Source: a bacterium
Lineage (GTDB): Bacteria > Desulfobacterota_D > UBA1144
Direction: 5' to 3'
DNA: 47,666 nt
Assembly (NCBI GenBank): GCA_018654605.1
Contig: JABILG010000012.1
Location: forward strand, 1 to 47,666
The position numbers and the translations under genes are program-made. Below the pieces are notes generated by a model. It did not search any database. It saw only the letters and a program-made list of their open reading frames with translations, and was not told the DNA's origin. This document shows positions 33,440 to 42,207 of the stretch, piece after piece (the stretch's first letter is position 1; every line of letters begins with the position of its first letter).

Positions 33440-35563
33440 CTACTCTACAAAATCATTAAACCTATAGTTGCCAATTCCGAAAATAATATTTCTCGGGTCT
33501 CCATTGTCAATTCCTGGGGAATCACTTTTGAAATTCAAATAATTAATACCTGGCTTCAGATTTAGGACTATCTCTACTTCTTTTTGCCCTAACACAAAAT
33601 ATCTACTCATTTCTAGAAAACCTTTACTGTTGGCTGTTGAATGTGTGATAGAGATTGAAGCGTGTTGGAATCTGGAATTTGGCCTTATTAAGATTAGAGA
33701 TAGTGTCCGCTTTAAGGACTTATCAGTAGAATTTTTTATTACCATAGTAGAGTTGCCAGACGACCACCTCAGATACCCTCGCTTTCCACTCTCTCTAGCG
33801 TAAAAACTTTTAAATCCGTATGAAATCTTGTCCACTTCATAGTCTCTGATATCGTAATCCTGGGTAGTTGTTCCCACCTCAGTATTAACAATTTTTAATA
33901 AATCATAGGTCTTTGAAGAGTTGACTTCAGAAAGCTTATCTGTTTTTGAATTATAAATTTTATAATCTTCAAATGTCATAGAGATAGTAACGCCATCTAC
34001 AACTACCACTTCAGTTAATCTTGCTACAAAGACAGACCCAGTTTTATAGTCGCTACTTAGGAAATATGCTAAACCATAAATGTCATCCTTATCCTCTTTT
34101 ATACTTATACAATTAGGGAACTCTTTAGGCTCATTAATTCCACAGAGATTTAATGGTCTGCCCGTTTTCATAGCATAAAACCAAGGGTGATCAGAAGGAT
34201 ATCTTGCATTCCTAAGCAACAAAGAATCGCTAGATACGTGGTCTAAGATTCCACTACCAATTGATTTACTCAATAAATCTCTAGGATATTTATATGCTTT
34301 GTTTACTTCATGTGCTACAAATGAATTTTCTTGTCTTGTTAGATACCCGATAGAGACTATAATCAGAAAAACTAAAATAAAAGCTTTATTTTGATGATTC
34401 TTGAAGAAGTATCTGTTCTTTAAATAATATATTAAATATAAAAACAGGGCAGAAGACCCAAAATATTGAATAAACACAACGATATACCCATATCCGAAAC
34501 CCATTTCTATCAGCTCATCCTGATGTCCAGTTAGTGCAATAGGTACTGCTGGAACAAATAAAAGCGCTAGAGAAAAAATAAACAACTTAATTGAAGCGCT
34601 AGATCCTGACAAACTATCTTTGACCTTATTTAATTGAGCTGTAATGATTAAGGAAAAAGCAGAAAATATCAAAAGCACAGAATAGGTGAGTTTAGTCAAA
34701 GATTCATGAGCAGGAGCATTAGCTATTTTCCAAGATAAAGGGAATGCAGAAGTTATCTGAACTATGAGTGAAGAAAAAATAACTTTATAGTCAAAGTTTA
34801 ATGCTGAACCAGGATATTCATTCCGGTTTTGATCCTTAAAGAAAATTGCAATAAATACGTGCAAAGAAGTCAAAGCGATAATTAACAGGAGAGGTTTCCA
34901 CCACCCTCTTCTTTCTCTAGTAAACATAATAATAAGAATATAGAAGCTTATAAAAACATAGGTCAATTCATAAGTCCATAGAGACAGTAAATACAAAAAT
35001 CCAAACAGAAAAATTGTACGAAATCTATTTTCTTCCAAGTAATTAATTAAAAGATATGTGGTGGAGAATAAAAACAGAGATATAAGTGGTATCATGAATG
35101 TAAAAGCCATTATGGGATCATGCCAAAGTCTAAATTGGAAGAATAAAGGGACTATAAAAGCACAAATGTATGATAAATTTCTATCCTTGGTTATAAATTG
35201 GATTATTTTCGCATAAAATAAGACATTAAAAGCCACGATAGCCAAAGTTATTAGCTTTACAATAAAAGCACTAGGTTGAAGCGTATAGAGGCCATACTTA
35301 TAGAACCAATTAAATGGCCAAAATCTACCAGAACCAGTAAGCCAGCCACCGATTTCATGATACAACCTTTCCCATAATGTAATTCCCTCAGTTATATTCT
35401 TACCTAAAATTTGCGAATTATAGGCTTCATCGGAAATGAATCCTATATTTAGGAGTGGTAGCAAAACATAACAAACCCACGAAAGTAGGAGTAGGTCTAG
35501 AATTAGAACCTTATTTTTAGAAAAAAAAGGATCATTGTTGATAGCATTAAGGAACTTTTCCAT
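33440..35563 (-). CDS. Large GT-C-like membrane protein, paralogue of 187-2346
   Basis: A 707-residue polytopic protein with the same layout as the protein at 187-2346: an acidic first loop (GFISDEAYNSQI), an SGRFWPFNW segment, about ten or more membrane helices to residue 420, then a soluble domain with YKYPRDLL, YPSDHPWFY, LRWSSGNSTMVI and NGDPRNIIFG. The acidic loop fits a GT-C transferase and the C-terminal domain may bind acceptor glycan or protein. These two paralogues lie at the two ends of the island, about 31 kb apart on the same strand, and may transfer to a common acceptor. Assignment to a named family is not possible by eye. Confidence 0.75.
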   Translation of the reverse strand: MEKFLNAINNDPFFSKNKVLILDLLLLSWVCYVLLPLLNIGFISDEAYNSQILGKNITEGITLWERLYHEIGGWLTGSGRFWPFNWFYKYGLYTLQPSAFIVKLITLAIVAFNVLFYAKIIQFITKDRNLSYICAFIVPLFFQFRLWHDPIMAFTFMIPLISLFLFSTTYLLINYLEENRFRTIFLFGFLYLLSLWTYELTYVFISFYILIIMFTRERRGWWKPLLLIIALTSLHVFIAIFFKDQNRNEYPGSALNFDYKVIFSSLIVQITSAFPLSWKIANAPAHESLTKLTYSVLLIFSAFSLIITAQLNKVKDSLSGSSASIKLFIFSLALLFVPAVPIALTGHQDELIEMGFGYGYIVVFIQYFGSSALFLYLIYYLKNRYFFKNHQNKAFILVFLIIVSIGYLTRQENSFVAHEVNKAYKYPRDLLSKSIGSGILDHVSSDSLLLRNARYPSDHPWFYAMKTGRPLNLCGINEPKEFPNCISIKEDKDDIYGLAYFLSSDYKTGSVFVARLTEVVVVDGVTISMTFEDYKIYNSKTDKLSEVNSSKTYDLLKIVNTEVGTTTQDYDIRDYEVDKISYGFKSFYARESGKRGYLRWSSGNSTMVIKNSTDKSLKRTLSLILIRPNSRFQHASISITHSTANSKGFLEMSRYFVLGQKEVEIVLNLKPGINYLNFKSDSPGIDNGDPRNIIFGIGNYRFNDFVE

Positions 35564-35665
35564 AATTATGCTATGAATAATAAGTAAAAATATGGATAAT
35601 ACAAATTTTATCGCCCTAAAGGCAAATATTTATTGATTTTATTTATAAAAATACTACTATACTAA

Positions 35666-35699
35666 AAAGTCGTCATTTAACTCTAATTGCAACGACTTT
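35666..35699 (+). promoter_or_regulatory. Leader hairpin near the putative transcript start
   Basis: AAAGTCGT (35666-35673) and ACGACTTT (35692-35699) form a perfect 8-bp stem with an 18-nt loop. If the promoter at 35633-35663 is right, the transcript starts within this hairpin's first arm, so it would be a 5'-end structure. A T-rich tract follows, so premature termination is an alternative. Confidence 0.45.
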
Positions 35700-35745
35700 A
35701 AATAATTTTATCAAGAATATTGGACATATATAGGGAGAGTTCAAT

Positions 35746-35820
35746 ATGCTTATCATTTCTCAGGTTTGTTCATGTTTTCGCTTATTAAACTGTTTTTGTG
35801 GCTTTAATAATATTCATTGA
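35746..35820 (+). CDS. Cys-rich 24-residue upstream ORF (putative leader peptide)
   Basis: A 24-codon ORF with a clear Shine-Dalgarno (GGGAG at 35733-35737, 8 nt before the ATG). The peptide has four Cys at positions 8, 10, 16 and 18, arranged as two CxC pairs (CSCFRLLNCFC). It ends with TGA at 35818-35820, 65 nt before the methanethiol oxidase start. Its stop codon lies in the 5' arm of an inverted repeat that can compete with another next to the oxidase Shine-Dalgarno. Known Cys-rich upstream ORFs respond to copper or cysteine supply; that this one does so is inference, but both inputs fit a copper-dependent enzyme that oxidises a thiol. Confidence 0.55.
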   Translation: MLIISQVCSCFRLLNCFCGFNNIH

Positions 35821-35873
35821 AAAATTAAAAATTTAATTTTATTTGACTTTTTAATTAATTTTCAAGGTCAAAT
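35817..35873 (+). promoter_or_regulatory. Candidate translation-coupled attenuator before mtoX
   Basis: Repeat A pairs 35817-35831 (TTGAAAAATTAAAAA) with 35848-35865 (ending TTTTCAA), an AU-rich stem with a small bulge. Repeat B pairs ATTTGAC (35841-35847) with GTCAAAT (35867-35873), whose 3' arm ends one nt before the GGAGGA Shine-Dalgarno. The 5' arm of B lies in the loop of A, and the 3' arm of B lies outside A, so the two are alternatives or form a pseudoknot. The leader-peptide stop codon sits in the 5' arm of A. Confidence 0.45.
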
Positions 35874-35885
35874 TGGAGGAACAAA

Positions 35886-37277
35886 ATGGGAATGACTGCT
35901 GATAAAACTTTTTACCCTACTGCTAAAATGGCAATGGAGGCACCAAAAGAAGAACTTGCTTATATCGCAACACTCAATGTTCATGGTAAACCTGACTCTT
36001 TATCAACCGTTGATGTGAATCCTGAATCAGATTCATACTTATCAAAAGTTGGCGAACTAACTCTTCCTAATGTTGGGGATGAGCTGCATCACTTTGGTTG
36101 GAATGCTTGTAGTGCTCACTTATGCCCTTACGCTCCTCACCCTGATGTTGAAAGGAGATATTTACTTATACCAGGATTAAGATCCTCAAGAATGTATATT
36201 GTAGATACAAAAGATAATCCAAAAGACCCTAAAATAATCAAAACTATAGAACCTGAAGAATTAATGGAAAAAACTGGCTATAGCAGGCCTCACACTGTCC
36301 ATTGTGGACCTGAAGGTATTTATGTAAGTGCCTTAGGTGGTGGAACTAAATCGGGAGAAGGACCTGGTGGAATATTCTTAATGGACCATCTTACTTTAGA
36401 TATAAAAGGACAATGGGAAAAAGATAGAGGTCCTCAACACTATGCATATGATTTTTGGTGGCACCTAGGCCACGACAGAGTAATAACCTCAGAATGGGGA
36501 ACTCCTGATCTTTTTGAAAATGGGTTGAATCTCGAAGCGGCTGTTGCAGGAAAATATGGTCACAAGATTCATGTGTGGGATTTAAAGACGCATAATCATC
36601 TTCATGAATTAGACTTAGGAAAAGAAAATCAGATGGTATTGGAACTTAGGCCTTCAAAAAACCCAAAAAATACTTATGGTTTTGTTGGAGTAGTAGTCAA
36701 CACTCAAGATTTGTCAGCATCTATTTGGACATGGTACCTTGAGAAAGATGAATGGAAAATTAAAAAGACTATAACTATTCCAGCCCAACCTGCAGCAGCA
36801 GAAGATTTACCTGCACCGCTTAAACAATTTGGAGCTGCACCACCTCTTATAACTGATATAAATCTATCATTAGATGATAAGTTCTTATATGTCTCATGTT
36901 GGGGTACAGGGGAACTTCATCAGTACGATGTTTCTGACCCATTTGACCCTAAATTAGCAGGAATGGTTGAAATCGGAGGAGTAGCAAAAAAGAAAGCGCA
37001 TCCCAATGGTAGCCCTGCCACTGGTGGACCCCAAATGGTTGAACTAAGTAGAGACGGTAAAAGACTTTATTTCACTAACTCACTTTACAGTAGTTGGGAC
37101 GATCAATTTTACGATGACATAAAAGGCTGGTTTGTTAAAGCCGATGTAAATTTATCAGGTGGTATAACTCTTGATAAAGACTTTTTTATGGACTTTGGCG
37201 ATCAAAGAACGCATCAAGTTAGGCTACAGGGCGGAGATGCTTCATCTGATTCGTTTTGTTTTCCAAACGAAGAATAA
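35886..37277 (+). CDS. mtoX: Methanethiol oxidase / SBP56 family protein
   Basis: A 463-residue beta-propeller protein of the SBP56 (selenium-binding protein) family; bacterial members oxidise methanethiol to formaldehyde, sulfide and hydrogen peroxide and are reported to need copper. Family stretches seen are AYIATLNVHGKPD, HHFGWNACSAHLC (conserved Cys and His), RYLLIPGLRSSRMYIVD, SRPHTVHCGPEGIYVSALG, DFWWHLGHDRVITSEWGTP, DINLSLDDKFLYVSCWGTGE and GGPQMVELSRDGKRLYFTNSLYSSWDDQFY. It lacks an obvious signal peptide, so it may be cytoplasmic or exported otherwise. Strong GGAGGA Shine-Dalgarno 6 nt before ATG, after a structured leader. The small membrane protein 24 nt downstream is probably its partner. 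Confidence 0.93.
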   Translation: MGMTADKTFYPTAKMAMEAPKEELAYIATLNVHGKPDSLSTVDVNPESDSYLSKVGELTLPNVGDELHHFGWNACSAHLCPYAPHPDVERRYLLIPGLRSSRMYIVDTKDNPKDPKIIKTIEPEELMEKTGYSRPHTVHCGPEGIYVSALGGGTKSGEGPGGIFLMDHLTLDIKGQWEKDRGPQHYAYDFWWHLGHDRVITSEWGTPDLFENGLNLEAAVAGKYGHKIHVWDLKTHNHLHELDLGKENQMVLELRPSKNPKNTYGFVGVVVNTQDLSASIWTWYLEKDEWKIKKTITIPAQPAAAEDLPAPLKQFGAAPPLITDINLSLDDKFLYVSCWGTGELHQYDVSDPFDPKLAGMVEIGGVAKKKAHPNGSPATGGPQMVELSRDGKRLYFTNSLYSSWDDQFYDDIKGWFVKADVNLSGGITLDKDFFMDFGDQRTHQVRLQGGDASSDSFCFPNEE

Positions 37278-37301
37278 TTTTAAATAATCTTATTCTGAAG
37301 T

Positions 37302-37925
37302 ATGGAGCTTGTAATAGAAACTATGGAACATTCTTTACTATTTTTCCTTACTCTTGGGGTTTATCATGGAATAAACCCTGGGATGGGATGGCTTTTTAGT
37401 GTTTCAATTGCTATGCAAAAAGAGTCGACTAGGAAGATATTTACTAGTCAAATACCTATCGCTCTTGGTCACTTAGCCTCACTTATAGTTACTTTAGCTA
37501 TATTCGAGACTCTTAAGAACATAATCCCAATTTATTATACGAAGATCTTCTTTGCTTCTGTATTAATTCTTTTTGGAGCTTATAAGATTTATGATCGTGC
37601 TCATATGAACTGGGTTAAAATGAACGTAGGGAATATTGATCTTGCAATATGGTCTTTCTTGATGGCCTCATCACATGGAGCGGGACTAATGCTAATTCCA
37701 GGGTTCAATACTCAATCTAGTCATCATTCTGTGGTCCATATATTTAAGAGTGGCCTCTTGCCATTAGTATCTCATATGGCGGGAATGATAATTATTTCGA
37801 CAACAATAGCATATTTCGTATACAAAGTAATAGGCCTTAAGATACTAAGAACGGCATGGGTAAACTTTGATTATTTATGGTCTTATGCGTTAATAATTGG
37901 TGGACTATTTATCTTTTTCAGCTAA
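37302..37925 (+). CDS. Small polytopic membrane protein linked to methanethiol oxidase
   Basis: A 207-residue protein with about six membrane segments. Conserved-looking polar residues lie in the membrane: GVYHGINPGMGWLF (24-ish on), IALGHLASL, SSHGAGLMLIPGF and SHMAGMI, four His-containing motifs that could bind a metal or move a proton. The HGxNPGxG...GH pattern recalls NicO/RcnA-type metal exporters, but the match is not strong enough to name it. Its position 24 nt after the SBP56 gene suggests it handles a substrate, product or copper for that enzyme. Confidence 0.65.
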   Translation: MELVIETMEHSLLFFLTLGVYHGINPGMGWLFSVSIAMQKESTRKIFTSQIPIALGHLASLIVTLAIFETLKNIIPIYYTKIFFASVLILFGAYKIYDRAHMNWVKMNVGNIDLAIWSFLMASSHGAGLMLIPGFNTQSSHHSVVHIFKSGLLPLVSHMAGMIIISTTIAYFVYKVIGLKILRTAWVNFDYLWSYALIIGGLFIFFS

Positions 37926-37974
37926 TTTATAAAACCGCACTAAGAAAGAACTATATTGTGCTATCATAAAATTT

Positions 37975-38424
37975 ATGAGGAAAATTGACTTTTCTAAGAT
38001 TTCTAATGTTAAACAAATGAATTCACTTGCAAAAGATTCATTTGTCTCTCATTTAGGAATTGAAATTACTAAAATTAACAAACGAACTGCTGTTGCTAAA
38101 CTAAAAGTTTCCCAAGCAACAATGGCCCCCAACGGCCTTATTCACGGAGGATCAATAACTAGCCTGGCCGATACCGCATGTGGTTTTGGTACTATGTATC
38201 ATCTTAAAGAAAAAGAAATGTTCGCAACTGTAGAACTTAAGACTAACTTTATTGCAGCAGTTCAGAAGGGAACTATAGTTTGCGAAGCATCTCTGATTCA
38301 CAAAGGCAAAACTCTTCATGTGTGGGACTCTAAGATCTTTGAGGAAGAAAGTTTAAAAGTTATTGCTCTTTTTAGATGCACTCAAATGATAATGTATCCA
38401 AAAAAAACTGAGGAGAAAAAATGA
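37975..38424 (+). CDS. PaaI-family hotdog thioesterase
   Basis: A 149-residue hotdog-fold acyl-CoA thioesterase with GLIHGGSITSLADTACGFG (54-72), where the HGG and the Asp66 are the PaaI active-site residues, and MFATVELKTNFIAAVQKGTI and KTLHVWDSKIF following the fold. It hydrolyses acyl-CoA or aryl-CoA thioesters in the cytoplasm. Its stop overlaps the next gene's start (ATGA, 38421-38424), so it is co-translated with the enoyl-CoA hydratase. TATCAT with a TG element lies 7 nt before the ATG, so the transcript may be leaderless. Confidence 0.9.
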   Translation: MRKIDFSKISNVKQMNSLAKDSFVSHLGIEITKINKRTAVAKLKVSQATMAPNGLIHGGSITSLADTACGFGTMYHLKEKEMFATVELKTNFIAAVQKGTIVCEASLIHKGKTLHVWDSKIFEEESLKVIALFRCTQMIMYPKKTEEKK

Positions 38425-39164
38425 TTGAATCTACTAGGAATGAGAATGTATCGATAATTACCCTTAATAAACCTAAAGTAAACGCGATTGATAATGATAT
38501 GTTGGATATGCTAAAAAAGGCAATTGATGATGCTACAGCTGATACCGAAACAAATACATTGCTTATAACGGGGTCAGGAAGCTTCTTTTCTTTTGGTTTA
38601 GATATACCTACATTCCTCACGCTTCAGAGAAGTCAGCTGAAGAGTTCAATATATAAATTGCTTGAAGTATGCAAGAGTCTCTATCTTTCTAGGAAAATTA
38701 CTATAGCCTCAATAAATGGTCATGCAACAGGAGCTGGTTGCATGATTGCCTTAAGTTGCGACTTTAAAAATATGGTAGACAAAAGGGCAAAAATTGCTCT
38801 TAACGAAATTAACATTGGTTTATCATTATTTTCTAGCACTATATATATGCTAAAGAATTCTATAGGTCTAAATAATGCTAAAAGTTTACTATTAAATGGA
38901 GATTTAATTAATCCTGATGAAGCGTTAGCTATTGGTCTAGTCGACTCATTGCATCCAAAAGAAGAACTTTTAGAATATTCACTACAACTTGGTATCACAT
39001 TCAAAGACAAAAATAACATGATAATAGAGAACATGAAGCAAGAACTCTTAAATGATGCAATAGGTCAATTAAATGATTCAGATAAAAGTATCGAAGAATT
39101 TTTAGATATTTTCTATCTAGAAGAAACACAAGTAATTTTAAAAAAAATAGTTGTCAGAAAATAG
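38421..39164 (+). CDS. Enoyl-CoA hydratase/isomerase family protein
   Basis: A 247-residue crotonase-fold protein. It has the N-terminal ITLNKPKVNAID, the oxyanion-hole segment FFSFGLDIPTF (55-65), ASINGHATGAGCMIAL (96-111) with the second oxyanion Gly, and ALNEINIGLSL with Glu129 in the catalytic position. The lack of a second Glu in the NGHATGAG region suggests an isomerase (single acid/base) rather than a two-Glu hydratase. GAGGAG precedes the start inside the end of the thioesterase gene. The pair probably trims or isomerises unsaturated acyl-CoA. Confidence 0.88.
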   Translation: MIESTRNENVSIITLNKPKVNAIDNDMLDMLKKAIDDATADTETNTLLITGSGSFFSFGLDIPTFLTLQRSQLKSSIYKLLEVCKSLYLSRKITIASINGHATGAGCMIALSCDFKNMVDKRAKIALNEINIGLSLFSSTIYMLKNSIGLNNAKSLLLNGDLINPDEALAIGLVDSLHPKEELLEYSLQLGITFKDKNNMIIENMKQELLNDAIGQLNDSDKSIEEFLDIFYLEETQVILKKIVVRK

Positions 39165-39206
39165 TTTTACAAATTAATTTCTAAATGATATTTTTTATAT
39201 ATACCA

Positions 39207-39662
39207 ATGCTAACTAAAGAACAAAGGAATAAGATTGTTATTGAGCAAAAAAAATTTGTTAACTATCTGTACAAGAACAATCTCAGACTAACCAAAGCAA
39301 GAATTGAGGTTTTTAATTTGATAACTAAGATGGATAACCACTTTGGGGCTGAAGATTTACTAAAAATAAAAAAAGATTCTGTATCAAGAGCTACCTTATA
39401 TAGAACTTTAAATGAACTAGTTAAATCCTTAGTCATAAGGAAGACTGCTTTTGGAGAAAAACATCAACATTTTGAATTTGTTTTCGATAAAAAACCTCAT
39501 CACCATGCGTTTTGCATATCTTGTAAAGAAAATATAGAATTTCCGGATTTTGGTGAAGAGAAAATGTACAAGAAGATATTAAAAGAAAAAGGATTTGAAA
39601 CATTAGGTCACGAGATGCATTTTTACGGCTTTTGCAAAGAATGTGCTGATAAAAAGACCTAA
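39207..39662 (+). CDS. Fur-family metal-responsive repressor
   Basis: A 151-residue Fur-family regulator. The winged-helix recognition segment is SRATLYRTLNELVKSLVI (60-77). The regulatory metal site includes HQHFEF and KPHHHAFC (97-103), and two CxxC pairs, C103/C106 and C143/C146, form the structural zinc site. It converges with the metal ABC transporter operon, 5 nt away, so regulation of that operon is likely. Sequence does not decide between Fur, Zur and Mur; the transporter's ligand set (His-His-Glu-Asp) hints at Mn/Fe. Confidence 0.9.
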   Translation: MLTKEQRNKIVIEQKKFVNYLYKNNLRLTKARIEVFNLITKMDNHFGAEDLLKIKKDSVSRATLYRTLNELVKSLVIRKTAFGEKHQHFEFVFDKKPHHHAFCISCKENIEFPDFGEEKMYKKILKEKGFETLGHEMHFYGFCKECADKKT

Positions 39663-39667
39663 ACTTT

Positions 39668-40489
39668 TTAAGCCTTACTTGTCTGTTTAAAAAAACAAAA
39701 AATAAACACTATTGTCATTATGAGAACTATGGTCGGCGCTGGTGCACTGTCCAAGAAGAAACTTATATAAACTCCAAAGATTGAACATGAAACTGATATA
39801 ACTACAGAATATTTAAGCATCTTAATAAAATCTTTTGAGATAAGAAAGGAAACTGCACCTGGTATAATTAACGTTGCTATGCCTAATATTATCCCACTTG
39901 ATTCAATAGAGGACACTATAGCGAGTGACAATATAGCTAAAAAAATATAATTTAATTTTGAAACATTGACCCCTATTGCTTTTGCATGTTGCGTATCAAA
40001 AATATTAACAAGAAGGTCCAATCTTTTAATCAATATAAATACCGTACAAATCAGAGCAAGAATAAAACTGTGAAGAACGTCGCTCCATGACAATCCTAAA
40101 ATATTTCCAAATAGAATATGGTCGAGATGAATCTCTGTTTCTATTTTAAGATATAAAACTAAACCCAAAGCAAACATACCTGAGAAAACAATTCCTAGAA
40201 CGGAATCTTGCTTAATCCTAGTATTAGCTTTTATATATCCTGAAAGTAATGCACAACAAACTCCGGCTATAAAAGCCCCAATAGCGAGAGCTATTTGGGC
40301 AATATATGCAACAACAATCCCTGGTAGAACTGCATGGGATATAGCATCTCCCATTAGTGACCACCCTCTTAGAACGAGGTAGCACGAAAGAATCGACATT
40401 GGTATTGCAATAATAATAGACATTAGAAAGGCCTTTTGCATAAAACCAAAAGTAAAGGGGACCAAGAGCGCTTCAATTAATTCAAACAT
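39668..40489 (-). CDS. sitD: Metal ABC transporter permease (SitD-like)
   Basis: A 273-residue ABC-3 family permease with eight or so membrane segments. It has [22 protein letters not shown] (the conserved coupling/ligand stretch of Mn/Zn/Fe permeases), IDTQHAKAIGVN and GIILGIATLIIPGAVSFLI. It is the second of two permeases in a SitABCD-type operon; its start overlaps the stop of the first by 8 nt. Confidence 0.9.
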   Translation of the reverse strand: MFELIEALLVPFTFGFMQKAFLMSIIIAIPMSILSCYLVLRGWSLMGDAISHAVLPGIVVAYIAQIALAIGAFIAGVCCALLSGYIKANTRIKQDSVLGIVFSGMFALGLVLYLKIETEIHLDHILFGNILGLSWSDVLHSFILALICTVFILIKRLDLLVNIFDTQHAKAIGVNVSKLNYIFLAILSLAIVSSIESSGIILGIATLIIPGAVSFLISKDFIKMLKYSVVISVSCSIFGVYISFFLDSAPAPTIVLIMTIVFIFCFFKQTSKA

Positions 40490-41339
40490 TTTTGGTCAAA
40501 CCTCTTTTATCTCTCTTCCAAATCATAGGATTACCATTATTTTTAAAAATAAATGCAATAAAGAAAACTACTGTTAACAATAGAACAATGATTCCACCTG
40601 TCGCACCATCAATAAAATAACTTAAATAAGACCCAGCAAATGAAGTAAGTGAACCTATAGTAACACTTAGGATTATCAACGATGAGAACCTATTTGTTAT
40701 TAAATAAGCTGTTGCACCCGGAGTCACCACTAGGGCTATAACAAGAAAAGCACCTACAGTCTGAAGTGCGGCAACTGTAGAAACACTTAGTAGAGTAAAG
40801 AATAAAATTTTTATCTTGTAAGAGTTAATCCCAACAGATTTTGCATGTACTTCATCAAAAAAAACAATCATAAATTCTTTCCATTTTAAAATAAGAATCA
40901 TGAAAGAAATTGATGAAACTAAAACTAGCTGCAGGGTGTCAAAATCTGTAATAGCCAAAACATTACCTAGAATTATCTTCTGCACATCAACTGAAGTGGG
41001 ATTAAGCGAAACTATAAAAAGCCCGAGTGCAAAAAAGGACGTGAAGATTATTCCAATAATTGCATCTTCTTTTAATTTTGTTTTCTTATTAAGAAACAAC
41101 ATTGTAAGCGCAGCTAGAGAACCAGATAAGAAGGCCCCTAAAGAAAATGGAAGTCCTAAAATATATGCCCCGGCAACGCCTGGTACCACTGCATGAGATA
41201 GTGCATCACCCATCAAAGACCAGCCTTTTAACATTAGGTATGAAGACAGGAAAGCGCAAAGTCCACCAACTAGTGTGCTCATCCAAATAGCCCTATTCAT
41301 ATATTCGTAGGTAAAAGGTTGCATTAGTAAGTCAGTCAT
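40482..41339 (-). CDS. sitC: Metal ABC transporter permease (SitC-like)
   Basis: A 285-residue ABC-3 family permease with [34 protein letters not shown] and [17 protein letters not shown]. It pairs with the SitD-like permease to form the membrane channel. Start overlaps the ATPase stop by 4 nt (ATGA). The C-terminus extends past the last helix in a basic tail ([10 protein letters not shown]). Confidence 0.9.
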   Translation of the reverse strand: MTDLLMQPFTYEYMNRAIWMSTLVGGLCAFLSSYLMLKGWSLMGDALSHAVVPGVAGAYILGLPFSLGAFLSGSLAALTMLFLNKKTKLKEDAIIGIIFTSFFALGLFIVSLNPTSVDVQKIILGNVLAITDFDTLQLVLVSSISFMILILKWKEFMIVFFDEVHAKSVGINSYKIKILFFTLLSVSTVAALQTVGAFLVIALVVTPGATAYLITNRFSSLIILSVTIGSLTSFAGSYLSYFIDGATGGIIVLLLTVVFFIAFIFKNNGNPMIWKRDKRGLTKNV

Positions 41340-42202
41340 TTCTTACTCTTTTTATCTTGAGCTTTATCATAAAAGACCAAAGGCCTTTCGTCGTCTGTTA
41401 ATACAGTGACACCTCTATCATCTTTATCGGTATGTATATCTTTTCCAGGAAGAATAAATTGCCTCAAAGCTCCACCAAAAGTTAATTCTAAATTTGATTG
41501 TGTAAAAACAATATCTGTAAGACCAGAAGCTATGATAGTTTGATTAATCAAAATACTTTGGTTACAAAATTCAGGAACACTTCCTAAATTATGTGTTGCG
41601 ATTAGTATCACCTTTCCCTCGTCTCTTAAATTTGATAACAATAAAACTATTTCCTCTTCGGACTTTACATCAATCCCTGTGAAGGGTTCATCAAGGAGGA
41701 TAACTTCACTTTTTTGGGCTAGAGCCCTAGCAAGAAATACTCTTTTCTTTTGACCCCCCGACAGTTCCCCTATTTGTCTTTTAGAATAGCTTTTCATGCC
41801 AACCCTACTTAATGACTCCTCTGCTATTTTAAAATCATTTTCCTTTGGAATTCTCAACCAATTCATATGGCCATATCTTCCCATCATGACTACATCTTCA
41901 ACAAGAATCGGAAAATCCCAATCAATCTCTTCGTTCTGTGGAACATAAGCTATTAAATTTTTTTTTAGAGCAGAATCAGTATCTAAGCCTAATAATTTTA
42001 TAGAGCCAGACTTTAATGGCACAAAGCCCATGATAGCCTTAAACAAGGTAGACTTACCACTACCATTAATCCCAACTAAGGCAGCAATTACCCCTTTGTC
42101 TAAATTAAAAGTTACATTAGTGAGTGCAGTGTGACCATTGCTGTAAACAACTTCAACATTGTTAACTTCTAAAGAATTTTCTCCTGAAACAGAATTATAC
42201 AT
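41336..42202 (-). CDS. sitB: Metal ABC transporter ATPase (SitB-like)
   Basis: A 288-residue ATPase subunit with Walker [10 protein letters not shown] (44-52), Q-loop at [13 protein letters not shown], signature [15 protein letters not shown], Walker [11 protein letters not shown] and switch His in ATHNLGSV. The EIDWDFP Q-loop is typical of Mn/Zn/Fe transporters. A C-terminal tail of about 40 residues ends in Lys-rich sequence (KAQDKKSKK). It lies 5 nt after the binding-protein gene. Confidence 0.93.
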   Translation of the reverse strand: MYNSVSGENSLEVNNVEVVYSNGHTALTNVTFNLDKGVIAALVGINGSGKSTLFKAIMGFVPLKSGSIKLLGLDTDSALKKNLIAYVPQNEEIDWDFPILVEDVVMMGRYGHMNWLRIPKENDFKIAEESLSRVGMKSYSKRQIGELSGGQKKRVFLARALAQKSEVILLDEPFTGIDVKSEEEIVLLLSNLRDEGKVILIATHNLGSVPEFCNQSILINQTIIASGLTDIVFTQSNLELTFGGALRQFILPGKDIHTDKDDRGVTVLTDDERPLVFYDKAQDKKSKK

Positions 42203-42207
42203 ACAAA

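Larger units (their letters stand above)
35564..35885. other. 322-bp divergent intergenic region and methanethiol oxidase leader
   Basis: It separates the GT-C gene on the left from the methanethiol oxidase on the right. On the plus strand I see a possible promoter (TTGATT 35633-35638, TATACT 35658-35663, spacing 19), a hairpin at 35666-35699, a Cys-rich short ORF at 35746-35820 with its own Shine-Dalgarno, and two mutually exclusive inverted repeats before the oxidase. Each is listed separately. Confidence 0.6.

Noticed and set aside
38720-39034. Minus-strand open frame of 104 codons
   Set aside because: It is antisense to the enoyl-CoA hydratase gene, whose catalytic motifs are intact; no independent support.
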